Below the pieces are notes generated by a model. That model saw nothing but the letters and a program-made list of their open reading frames with translations. It made no database searches and was not told where the DNA came from. A program made the translations under genes and the position numbers. 5,435 bases of DNA, from positions 1 to 5,435 of the forward strand of contig CAZUUU010000216.1 of the NCBI GenBank assembly GCA_964622685.1. Reading direction: 5' to 3'. Shown in pieces: positions 1 to 5,254 of this stretch (the stretch's first letter is position 1; each line of letters opens with the position of its first letter). Source of the stretch: Methylibium sp964622685. Its GTDB lineage: Bacteria; Pseudomonadota; Gammaproteobacteria; Burkholderiales; Burkholderiaceae_C.

Positions 1-400
1 GCAGCAGGTCGTTCGGGAACTCGATGTCGGCCTTGTCGATCTCGTCGATCAGCAGTGCCACCGGCTGCTCGGCCGTGAAGGCCTGCCACAGCGTGCCCTT
101 GACGATGTAGTTGCGGATGTCCTTGACCTTCTGCGAGTTGTCGGCGTCGGCCAGCTGGCTGTCGCGCAGGCGGCTCACGGCGTCGTACTCGTAGAGGCCC
201 TGCTGGGCCTTGGTCGTGCTCTTGATGTGCCATTGCAGCAGCGGCAGCTTCAGCGTGCGCGCGACCTCCTCGGCCAGCATCGTCTTGCCGGTGCCGGGCT
301 CGCCCTTGATGAGCAGCGGGCGCTGCAGCGTGATCGCGGCATTGACCGCGAGCATCAGGTCCGGGGTGGCGACGTACTGGTCGGAACCGTTGAATTTCAT
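1..400 (-). CDS. MoxR-family AAA+ ATPase, N-terminal part (runs off left edge)
   Basis: The minus strand is open from an ATG at 400-398 to the window edge, giving 133 codons that begin MKFNGSDQYVATPDLM. Residues 33-40 are a perfect Walker A motif, GEPGTGKT. Residues 116-122, LLIDEID, are Walker B with the catalytic acidic pair. Between them lies IKSTTKAQQGLYEYDAVSRL (59-78), typical of the MoxR/CoxD-like branch of AAA+ ATPases. These proteins are usually around 280 residues, so sensor 2 and the lid domain lie outside the window. MoxR ATPases act as cytoplasmic chaperones in metalloenzyme or complex maturation, and this branch is often followed by a VWA (CoxE-like) gene, which could lie beyond the edge here. 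The gene diverges from the cytochrome gene. No clear Shine-Dalgarno sequence precedes the ATG, but the frame and motifs fix the identity. The target is unknown. Confidence 0.93.
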   Translation of the reverse strand, partial: MKFNGSDQYVATPDLMLAVNAAITLQRPLLIKGEPGTGKTMLAEEVARTLKLPLLQWHIKSTTKAQQGLYEYDAVSRLRDSQLADADNSQKVKDIRNYIVKGTLWQAFTAEQPVALLIDEIDKADIEFPNDLL

Positions 401-453
401 GGCGCTGGGAGTGAGGGGCGGCGAGGCGACGGTATGTCGGCGCCGACCGATTC

Positions 454-475
454 AGTATAGGGGCGCCCTTATACT
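454..475. promoter_or_regulatory. 22-nt near-perfect palindrome with a TATACT box on each strand; putative divergent promoter/operator
   Basis: The sequence reads agtata-g-gggcgccc-t-tatact. It equals its own reverse complement except for one position pair (460/469), which would be a G:T pair in a hairpin. Each end gives TATACT, close to the sigma-70 -10 consensus, one facing the cytochrome start at 506 (about 30 nt away) and one facing the moxR start at 400 (about 54 nt away). No good -35 box is visible at 16-18 bp in either direction, which would fit an activator-dependent or weak promoter. The AT-rich ends stand out in this GC-rich window. The symmetry is seen directly; the promoter or operator role is inferred. 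Confidence 0.5.
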
Positions 476-505
476 CCCGCGCCAGACTCAACCCCCCGCC
501 GGACC

Positions 506-1168
506 ATGAAGACTCTGTTCCCCGCGATGCTCGCGCTGTGCGCGCTGACCATCGGCACGACCGCGCATGCTCAGGACAAGATCGGCGACGCCGCTGCCGG
601 CCAAAGCAAGAACGCCATGTGTGTCGGCTGCCACGCGCTGCCGGGCTACCAGGCGAGCTTCCCCGAGATCCACAAGGTGCCGATGATCGCGGGCCAGAAC
701 GCCAAGTACATCGTCGCGGCGCTGAACGCCTACAAGAAGGGCGAGCGCAAGCACCCGACGATGCGCGGCATCTCCGAGTCGCTGAGCGAGCAGGACATGG
801 CCGACCTGGCCGCCTACTACGAAGCCGAAGGCGGTCCGCGCGCCGAACTGCCGGCGACGCCGGCCAAGGCAGCCGCGCCTCAGGTCGCCGAGCTGCTGAA
901 GAAGGGCAACTGCGCCGCCTGCCACGGCGAGAACTTCAGCAAGCCCATCGACCCGAGCTACCCCAAGCTGTCCGGCCAGCATGCCGACTACCTGACGGTG
1001 GCGCTGAAGGCCTACCGCATCGAGGGCAACCCGCAGGTCGGCCGCGGCAACGCCATCATGGCGGCCCAGGCCAAGCCCTACACGCTGGCCGAGCTGAAGG
1101 CGATGGCGGCCTACATCGCCTCGCTGCCCGGCGACCTGAAGACGGTGCCGCAGGCGCGCTTCAAGTAA
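506..1168 (+). CDS. Diheme cytochrome c4-like periplasmic c-type cytochrome
   Basis: The protein has 220 residues and two class I cytochrome c domains. Residues 1-22 form a Sec signal peptide (basic start MKT, hydrophobic core, TAHA before QD), so it is exported and hemes are attached in the periplasm. Heme sites are CVGCH (39-43) and CAACH (136-140). Likely distal methionine ligands are Met86 (HPTMRGI) and Met185 (GNAIMAAQ). Each half carries the c4/c553-type AGQ or SGQ plus Y-x(4)-L/AL-x-A-Y pattern (62-76 and 156-170). An Ala/Pro-rich linker (about 113-126) joins the halves. Length and layout match cytochrome c4, an electron carrier between the bc1 complex and terminal oxidases or other periplasmic acceptors. 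No oxidase gene is adjacent, so the partner is unknown. It diverges from the MoxR gene and ends at a strong terminator, suggesting a single-gene transcript. The Shine-Dalgarno sequence is weak. Confidence 0.93.
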   Translation: MKTLFPAMLALCALTIGTTAHAQDKIGDAAAGQSKNAMCVGCHALPGYQASFPEIHKVPMIAGQNAKYIVAALNAYKKGERKHPTMRGISESLSEQDMADLAAYYEAEGGPRAELPATPAKAAAPQVAELLKKGNCAACHGENFSKPIDPSYPKLSGQHADYLTVALKAYRIEGNPQVGRGNAIMAAQAKPYTLAELKAMAAYIASLPGDLKTVPQARFK

Positions 1169-1191
1169 GCGTCGGCCGGTTTCCGGCCCCG

Positions 1192-1223
1192 AGCCGCCGA
1201 CCGCGAGGTCCGGCGGCTTTTTT
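1192..1223 (+). terminator. Rho-independent terminator of the cytochrome gene
   Basis: A GC-rich stem (1193-1202 pairing with 1207-1217, one bulged G on the right arm) closes on a GCGA loop, a GNRA-type tetraloop. Six T residues follow at 1218-1223, and A1192/T1218 can extend the stem. It begins 24 nt after the cytochrome stop. A smaller perfect hairpin, GGCCGG-TTT-CCGGCC (1174-1188), lies just upstream without its own T-tract. Only the first hairpin-plus-T-run has the full form of an intrinsic terminator. Confidence 0.88.
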
Positions 1224-1271
1224 CTTGCCCGGCCCTTGCCGGCGCGCGAGGACGGGATCACGACAGCGGGC

Positions 1272-1298
1272 TACATAACGGCGCCGCGCTGCCGATGA
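1272..1298 (+). promoter_or_regulatory. Candidate sigma-28 (FliA)-like promoter upstream of the HD-GYP gene
   Basis: TACA at 1272-1275 is followed by exactly 15 nt and then GCCGATGA at 1291-1298. The enterobacterial FliA consensus is TAAA-N15-GCCGATAA, so 10 of 12 consensus positions match at correct spacing. A start point near 1305 would leave about 37 nt before the ATG at 1342. The position downstream of the cytochrome terminator fits a fresh promoter. GCCGATGA is easy to meet by chance in GC-rich DNA, so this remains a prediction. Confidence 0.4.
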
Positions 1299-1341
1299 CG
1301 AGGGGTCCCGAGCGGACGTCGAAGGGCCGTGGGGGGCCATC

Positions 1342-2559
1342 ATGTTGAAGCGTATTCCTGTCGACCAACTCCGGCTGGGCATGCACCTGCACGAGCTCTG
1401 CGGCGCCTGGGTCGACCACCCGTTCTGGCGCTCGAAGTTCGTGCTGCGCGATCCTGCCGACCTCGAGAGCGTCCGCGCCAGCAGCATCCGCGAGGTGGTG
1501 ATCGATGTCGATCTCGGCCTCGACGTGCAGCCGGCGGCGGCGCCGGTGGCCGCCGTGGTGGCGCCGCCGGTCGCGCCGGCTCTGGTCGGGCATCCGCGCG
1601 AACGGAGGCAAGATCGCACTCAGCAGCTGGCGCAGGCCCGCAAGCTGGTGCGCCAGTCGCATCGCCAGGTGCAGTCGATGTTCAACGAAGCGCGCATGGG
1701 CCGTGCCGCCGACATGGACGGCGGCCGGCAACTGGTCGACGAGATCGCCGGCTCGGTGATGGACAGCCCCGGCACGCTGGTGAGCCTGGTGCGACTGAAG
1801 TCGGCCGACCAGTACACCTACCTCCACTCGGTCGCGGTGTGCGCGCTGATGGTGGCGCTCGGTCGCCAGCTCGGCCTGGCCGAGGGCGCCGTGCGCGAGG
1901 CCGGCCTTGCCGGGCTGATGCACGACCTGGGCAAGGCGATGATGCCGATGGACGTGCTCAACAAGCCCGGCAAGCTGACCGATGCGGAGTTCGCCGTCAT
2001 CAAGAGCCATCCGAAGCGTGGCCACGAGCTGCTGGTCGAAGGCGGCAACGCCAGCGCCGAGGTGCTCGACGTCTGCCTGCACCACCACGAGAAGTTCGAC
2101 GGCAGCGGCTACCCCGAGCGCCTGTCCGGCGAGGCCATCTCGCTGGTGGCGCGCATGGGCGCCGTCTGCGACGTCTACGACGCCGTCACCTCCGACCGCC
2201 CCTACAAGGCCGGCTGGAACCCGGCCGACGCGCTGCGGCAGATGGCGCAGTGGAAGGGGCACTTCGACCCGGCGGTGTTCCAGGTCTTCGTCAAGTCGAT
2301 CGGCATCTACCCCGCGGGTTCGCTGGTGCGGCTGGCTTCGGGCCGCCTGGCCGTGGTGCTGGAGCAGAGCGGCGGCTCGCTGCTGGCGCCGCGCGTCAAG
2401 GCCTTCTTCAGCACCAAGTCCAACCTGCGCATCGTGCCCGAGGAGATCGACCTCGCGGCGCCGCGCTGCAGCGACAAGATCGTCGCCTGCGAGCCGCCCG
2501 AGCCATGGCGCTTCCAGGACATCGACGAGCTGTGGGCCGGAGAGGCCGCGCGACCCTAG
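1342..2559 (+). CDS. DUF3391 / HD-GYP cyclic-di-GMP phosphodiesterase
   Basis: The protein has 405 residues. Residues 1-60 match the DUF3391 N-terminal domain (LKRIPVDQLRLGMHL, then W-x(2)-HPFW at 23-29). An Ala/Pro/Val-rich linker (about 63-83) and a probably helical stretch (87-140) lead to the HD-GYP domain, about 145-330. Metal and catalytic residues look intact: His162 (YLHSV), His194-Asp195 with GK at 197-198 (MHDLGK), His223 (KSHP), HHHE at 247-250, DGSGYP at 253-258 and a D-x(2)-D-A-x-T-S-D-R-P-Y block at 277-288. HD-GYP enzymes hydrolyse cyclic di-GMP to GMP or pGpG in the cytoplasm, usually favouring motility over biofilm. There is no signal peptide, membrane segment or receiver domain, so the input may come through DUF3391 or partner proteins. 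A G-run at 1331-1336 lies 5 nt before the ATG and supports this start. The gene follows a terminator and may have a FliA-like promoter. Confidence 0.95.
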   Translation: MLKRIPVDQLRLGMHLHELCGAWVDHPFWRSKFVLRDPADLESVRASSIREVVIDVDLGLDVQPAAAPVAAVVAPPVAPALVGHPRERRQDRTQQLAQARKLVRQSHRQVQSMFNEARMGRAADMDGGRQLVDEIAGSVMDSPGTLVSLVRLKSADQYTYLHSVAVCALMVALGRQLGLAEGAVREAGLAGLMHDLGKAMMPMDVLNKPGKLTDAEFAVIKSHPKRGHELLVEGGNASAEVLDVCLHHHEKFDGSGYPERLSGEAISLVARMGAVCDVYDAVTSDRPYKAGWNPADALRQMAQWKGHFDPAVFQVFVKSIGIYPAGSLVRLASGRLAVVLEQSGGSLLAPRVKAFFSTKSNLRIVPEEIDLAAPRCSDKIVACEPPEPWRFQDIDELWAGEAARP

Positions 2560-2566
2560 GGCGCGC
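2548..2566. other. GC-rich stem-loop centred on the HD-GYP stop codon
   Basis: GCGCG (2548-2552), a bulged A, then CCC-TA-GGG and CGCGC (2562-2566) make a near-perfect inverted repeat around the TAG stop at 2557-2559. The realistic hairpin opens the innermost pair to give a CTAG loop. No T-tract follows, so it is not a classical intrinsic terminator. It might protect the 3' end or slow termination, or simply reflect GC richness. Confidence 0.35.
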
Positions 2567-2575
2567 TCCACGCTC

Positions 2576-2581
2576 TATACA
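2576..2581 (+). promoter_or_regulatory. Candidate -10 box for the substrate-binding protein gene
   Basis: The 57-nt gap between the HD-GYP stop and the next ATG contains ctcTATACAct, the only AT-rich patch in it. TATACA matches four of six sigma-70 -10 positions, and a start near 2588 would leave a leader of about 29 nt. No -35 box is recognisable, so readthrough from the HD-GYP gene is equally possible. Confidence 0.25.
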
Positions 2582-2616
2582 CTCGCGCGGTCCCCTCGCT
2601 TCCCGCGACCACCGCC

Positions 2617-4194
2617 ATGACGAAACGCCTGACGATCCTGGCCGGCCTCGCGCTGGCTGCCGCCGCCATCGCCGCGCCCGCCCAGACGCTGCGCTGGGCC
2701 ACGCAGGGCGACATCCAGACCACCGACCCGCATTCGCAGAACGACTCGCTGACCAACGCCGTCAACGGCCAGGTCTACGAGACGCTCGTCAGCGTCGGCA
2801 AGCAGCTCGAGCGCGTGCCCGAACTGGCGACCGAGTGGCAGCAGCCCGATCCGCTGCTGTGGCGCTTCAAGCTGCGGCCGGGCGTCAAGTTCCACGACGG
2901 CAGCCCGTTCACGGCCGACGACGTGGTGTTCTCGGTGCAGCGCGCGGCGCAGGCCAGCTCGGACATCAAGGTCTATGCCAATGCGCTCGGCGAGGTGCGC
3001 AAGATCGATGCGCTGACGGTCGAGTTCCGGCTCAGGCAGGTCAACCCGATCTTCATGAACCACCTGGGCACGATCTTCATCATGAGCAAGGCCTGGAGCG
3101 AGCAGCACAAGGTGACGCGCCCGCTGGACTTCAAGGCCAAGGAGGAGAGCTACGCCTCGCTGCACCAGAACGGCACCGGGCCCTTCATGCTGGTCGCGCG
3201 CCAGCCCGACGTGAAGACCACCTACAGGCGCAATCCCAACTGGTGGGGCCGCATGGAAGGCAACGTGCAGGAGGTCGTCTACACGCCGATCAAGAGCGAC
3301 GCGACGCGCTCGGCGGCACTGATCTCCGGCGAGCTGGACTTCGTGCTCGACCCGTCGCCGCAGGACGCGCCGCGGCTGCGCAACACCGCCGGCGTCAAGG
3401 TGGTCGACGGGCCCGAGAACCGCATCCTGTTCATCGGCATGGACCAGTCGCGCGACCAGCTGCTCTACGGCAAGGTTCCGGGCGACCGCAATCCCTTCAA
3501 GGACGTGCGTGTGCGCCGGGCGCTCTACCAGGCCATCGACATCGAGACCCTGCGGACCAAGCTGATGCGCGGCCAGAGCGTCCCGACCGGGGGCCTGACG
3601 CCGTCGCCGCTGGGCACCTACAACGACCCCGCGCTCGAGAAGCGCCTGCCCTACGACCTGGCGGCGGCGAAGAAGCTGATGGCCGAGGCCGGCTACCCGC
3701 AGGGCTTCGAGGTCACGCTGGACTGCCCGAACAACCGCTACATCAACGACGAGGAGATCTGCCTCGCACTCGCCGCGATGTGGTCGCAGCTGGGCGTGAA
3801 GCTCAAGGTCAACGCGATGCCGCGCGTCCTCTACTTCCCCAAGCTGCAGCGGCTGGACACCTCGATGTACCTGCTGGGCTGGGGCGGCGCGACCACCGAC
3901 GCCGAGATCATCTTCGCCCCGGTGATGCGCAGCCGCGGCGAGGGCGGCATCGGCGCGTGGAACTTCGGCGACGTGAAGAACGCGAAGTTCGACGAGCTGG
4001 CGCTGGCCTCGAGCCGCGAAGCCGACCCGGCCAAGCGCGAGGTGCTGGTCAAGGCCGCGCTGGCCGAGTACCAGCAGCAGGTGCATGCGATCCCGCTGCA
4101 CCGCCAGGTGATCCCCTGGGCCTCGCGGAGCAACGTGAGCTTCGTGCACCGCGCCGACAACTTCTTCATCTGGCAGTGGGTCACGATCAAGTGA
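2617..4194 (+). CDS. ABC transporter periplasmic substrate-binding protein, SBP_bac_5 (peptide/nickel) family
   Basis: The protein has 525 residues, the usual length for family 5 solute-binding proteins. Residues 1-22 are a Sec signal peptide ending AAPA before QTLRW. There is no lipobox cysteine, so a free periplasmic protein is expected. Family landmarks in order: LRPGVKFHDGSPFTADDVVF (86-105), NGTGPFML (185-192), NPNWWG (206-211), GELDFV (238-243), NPFKDVRVRRALYQAID (292-308) and AAAKKLMAEAGYP (349-361). Cys370 and Cys382 are the only cysteines and could form a disulfide. Such proteins deliver peptides, nickel complexes, opines or related solutes to a DppBCDF-type transporter; sequence alone does not give the ligand. 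No permease or ATPase gene is beside it: the next gene lies on the opposite strand, so it is an orphan component here. The ATG has no clear Shine-Dalgarno sequence, but the signal peptide begins right at it. Confidence 0.93.
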   Translation: MTKRLTILAGLALAAAAIAAPAQTLRWATQGDIQTTDPHSQNDSLTNAVNGQVYETLVSVGKQLERVPELATEWQQPDPLLWRFKLRPGVKFHDGSPFTADDVVFSVQRAAQASSDIKVYANALGEVRKIDALTVEFRLRQVNPIFMNHLGTIFIMSKAWSEQHKVTRPLDFKAKEESYASLHQNGTGPFMLVARQPDVKTTYRRNPNWWGRMEGNVQEVVYTPIKSDATRSAALISGELDFVLDPSPQDAPRLRNTAGVKVVDGPENRILFIGMDQSRDQLLYGKVPGDRNPFKDVRVRRALYQAIDIETLRTKLMRGQSVPTGGLTPSPLGTYNDPALEKRLPYDLAAAKKLMAEAGYPQGFEVTLDCPNNRYINDEEICLALAAMWSQLGVKLKVNAMPRVLYFPKLQRLDTSMYLLGWGGATTDAEIIFAPVMRSRGEGGIGAWNFGDVKNAKFDELALASSREADPAKREVLVKAALAEYQQQVHAIPLHRQVIPWASRSNVSFVHRADNFFIWQWVTIK

Positions 4195-4203
4195 GCACGC
4201 GGC

Positions 4204-4220
4204 CGACGCTCAGCGCGTCG
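4204..4220. other. Stem-loop at the convergent 3' ends
   Basis: CGACGC (4204-4209) and GCGTCG (4215-4220) form a perfect 6-bp stem around a 5-nt loop. It begins 9 nt after the binding-protein stop and includes the stop codon of the opposing DUF1841 gene (4212-4210). There is no T-run on either strand, so efficient intrinsic termination is doubtful. It is the only candidate 3'-end structure in the 15-nt gap. Confidence 0.3.
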
Positions 4221-4641
4221 CGCGGCGCCTGACGGCCTCGATGTAGGCCTCGCCGTCGGGCGGCAGGCCGCTCTTCTGCGAAGTCCAGACCATCTCGCCC
4301 AGGCACTCCATCACCTCGTGAGCGGCCTCGTGCGCGGAGCCGCGCCGCGCGGCCAGCAGCTCGAAGGCCTGGCGGATGCCACGCGGCTGGTCGACGCTGA
4401 GCTGCTCGCTGATCGACAGGTGCATGGACAGGTGCAGGAAGGGGTTGCTGCGGCCGTCCTCGACGGTGTAGCTCGCCGCGACGGCGGCCTCGGCATCGGC
4501 CAGGTCGGCGTGGTACTCGGGGTGCTCGGCGATCCAGTCGGCCGCCAGGGCCTCGATCGGCGCCAGCACCTCGCCGGCGCGCTGCTTGCGGAAGGCCTCG
4601 CAGAAGAAGCGGCGGACCTCGTGTTGCGATGGACTGAACAT
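4210..4641 (-). CDS. DUF1841 family protein of unknown function
   Basis: The protein has 143 residues and starts MFSPSQHEVRRFF at 4641. The frame is open further upstream, but the family characteristically begins MF-x-PS-x(3)-VR-x-FF, and any longer form would run into the divergent reductase gene, so this start is preferred. Family landmarks are HPEYH (40-44), NPFLHLSMHLSISEQ (66-80), VDQPRGIR (83-90), MECLGEMVW (111-119) and a PPDGEAYIE tail (128-136). The conserved histidines and acidic residues hint at a metal or ligand site, but the function is unknown. No signal peptide or membrane segment is seen, so it is probably cytoplasmic. It is convergent with the binding-protein gene and divergent from the reductase gene, hence probably transcribed alone. 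No Shine-Dalgarno sequence is obvious. Confidence 0.9.
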   Translation of the reverse strand: MFSPSQHEVRRFFCEAFRKQRAGEVLAPIEALAADWIAEHPEYHADLADAEAAVAASYTVEDGRSNPFLHLSMHLSISEQLSVDQPRGIRQAFELLAARRGSAHEAAHEVMECLGEMVWTSQKSGLPPDGEAYIEAVRRRATR

Positions 4642-4681
4642 CCCACAATTGTCGGGCCCTTGTCCCGACCCCGAGGTCCGC
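4642..4681. promoter_or_regulatory. 40-nt divergent intergenic region with two small dyads; must hold or abut both promoters
   Basis: This spacer separates the starts of the DUF1841 and reductase genes. It contains an 8-bp palindrome, ACAATTGT (4645-4652), and an overlapping hairpin GTCGGG/CCCGAC (4651-4656 with 4664-4669, 7-nt loop). On the minus strand GACAAT (4653-4648) sits 6 nt before the DUF1841 ATG, so it could be the -10 box of a leaderless transcript. On the plus strand CACAAT (4644-4649) could serve the reductase gene. GAGGT at 4673-4677 is a good Shine-Dalgarno sequence for the reductase. Both promoter assignments are weak. Confidence 0.35.
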
Positions 4682-5254
4682 ATGCAGATCACCACCGAGC
4701 AGCTCTTCGACAACGCGCGCACCCACAACGGATGGATCGATCGACCGGTGCCCGAGGCGACGCTGCGGCGCCTGTGGGAGCTGCTCAAGTGGGGCCCGAC
4801 CTCGGCCAACTGCAGCCCGCTGCGCGTGAGCTTCGTGACGTCGGCGGCGGCCAAGGCGCAACTCGTGCCGCTGATGTCGGCCGGCAACCGCGACAAGACC
4901 GCGCAGGCGCCGGTCACCGCGATCCTGGGCATGGACCTCGGCTTCGTCGACACGCTGCCGCAACTGTTCCCGCACGTCGACGCGCGACCCTGGTTCCAGG
5001 GCGAGGAGATGGTGCGCCACACGGCCTTTCGCAACGGCAGCCTGCAGGGCGGCTACTTCATCGTCGCGGCCCGTGCGCTCGGCCTGGACTGCGGGCCGAT
5101 GAGCGGCTTCGACGCGACGGCGGTCGACGCCGCGTTCTGGGCCGGCACGCGCGTGAAGACCAACTTCATCTGCAACCTGGGCCACGGCGATCCGGGCAAG
5201 CTGTTCGCGCGCAGCCCGCGGCTGTCGTTCGAGCAGGCTTGCCGCGTCCTGTGA
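4682..5254 (+). CDS. rutE: RutE-like malonic semialdehyde reductase (nitroreductase-fold flavoprotein)
   Basis: The protein has 190 residues, close to E. coli RutE, with clear shared blocks: ARTHNGW (12-18), KWGPTSANCSP (36-46), LPQLFPH-x-DAR-x-WF (92-105), TAFRN (114-118), GLD-x-GPMSGFD (134-144) and KLFAR-x-PRLSFE (173-184). This family uses FMN and NAD(P)H. RutE reduces malonic semialdehyde to 3-hydroxypropionate in pyrimidine degradation; relatives named HadB/RutE reduce other substrates. No other rut gene (rutA-D, F, G) is in the window, so the physiological substrate may differ. The ATG at 4682 is preferred over an in-frame upstream ATG at 4586 because GAGGT lies 4 nt before it, homology begins just after it, and the longer form would overlap the divergent DUF1841 gene. 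The stop overlaps the GTG of the next gene, indicating cotranscription. Confidence 0.9.
   Translation: MQITTEQLFDNARTHNGWIDRPVPEATLRRLWELLKWGPTSANCSPLRVSFVTSAAAKAQLVPLMSAGNRDKTAQAPVTAILGMDLGFVDTLPQLFPHVDARPWFQGEEMVRHTAFRNGSLQGGYFIVAARALGLDCGPMSGFDATAVDAAFWAGTRVKTNFICNLGHGDPGKLFARSPRLSFEQACRVL

Noticed and set aside
1174..1188. The perfect hairpin GGCCGG-TTT-CCGGCC considered as a separate terminator
   Set aside because: It has no T-tract of its own, and the stronger hairpin with six T residues begins 5 nt later. It may only assist.
488..1261. A 257-codon antisense open frame opposite the cytochrome gene
   Set aside because: It has low-complexity Arg/Gly/Leu/Val composition, covers the cytochrome terminator and has no recognisable domain. 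The sense frame carries two heme motifs and a signal peptide.
2575..4149. A 524-codon antisense open frame opposite the binding-protein gene, with a similar 437-codon frame opposite the HD-GYP gene (1258-2571)
   Set aside because: Both are rich in Arg, His, Gln, Val and Leu without motifs. Long antisense frames arise when the sense codons end in G or C, and the sense products are secure.
1329..4232. A 967-codon open frame on the plus strand spanning the HD-GYP and binding-protein genes
   Set aside because: It is out of frame with two proteins that have clear family motifs. Its translation is dominated by Arg, Ala and Gly, as expected for a shadow frame in GC-rich DNA, and it shows no recognisable domain.
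4586..4681. A 32-residue N-terminal extension of the RutE-like protein from an upstream ATG
   Set aside because: It overlaps the N-terminal codons of the divergent DUF1841 gene, has no RutE homology and lacks a Shine-Dalgarno sequence. The ATG at 4682 has GAGGT upstream.
4642..5185. A longer DUF1841 protein, or a separate minus-strand gene, opposite the reductase
   Set aside because: Open frames there are antisense shadows of a gene with strong RutE motifs, and the DUF1841 family start matches the ATG at 4641.
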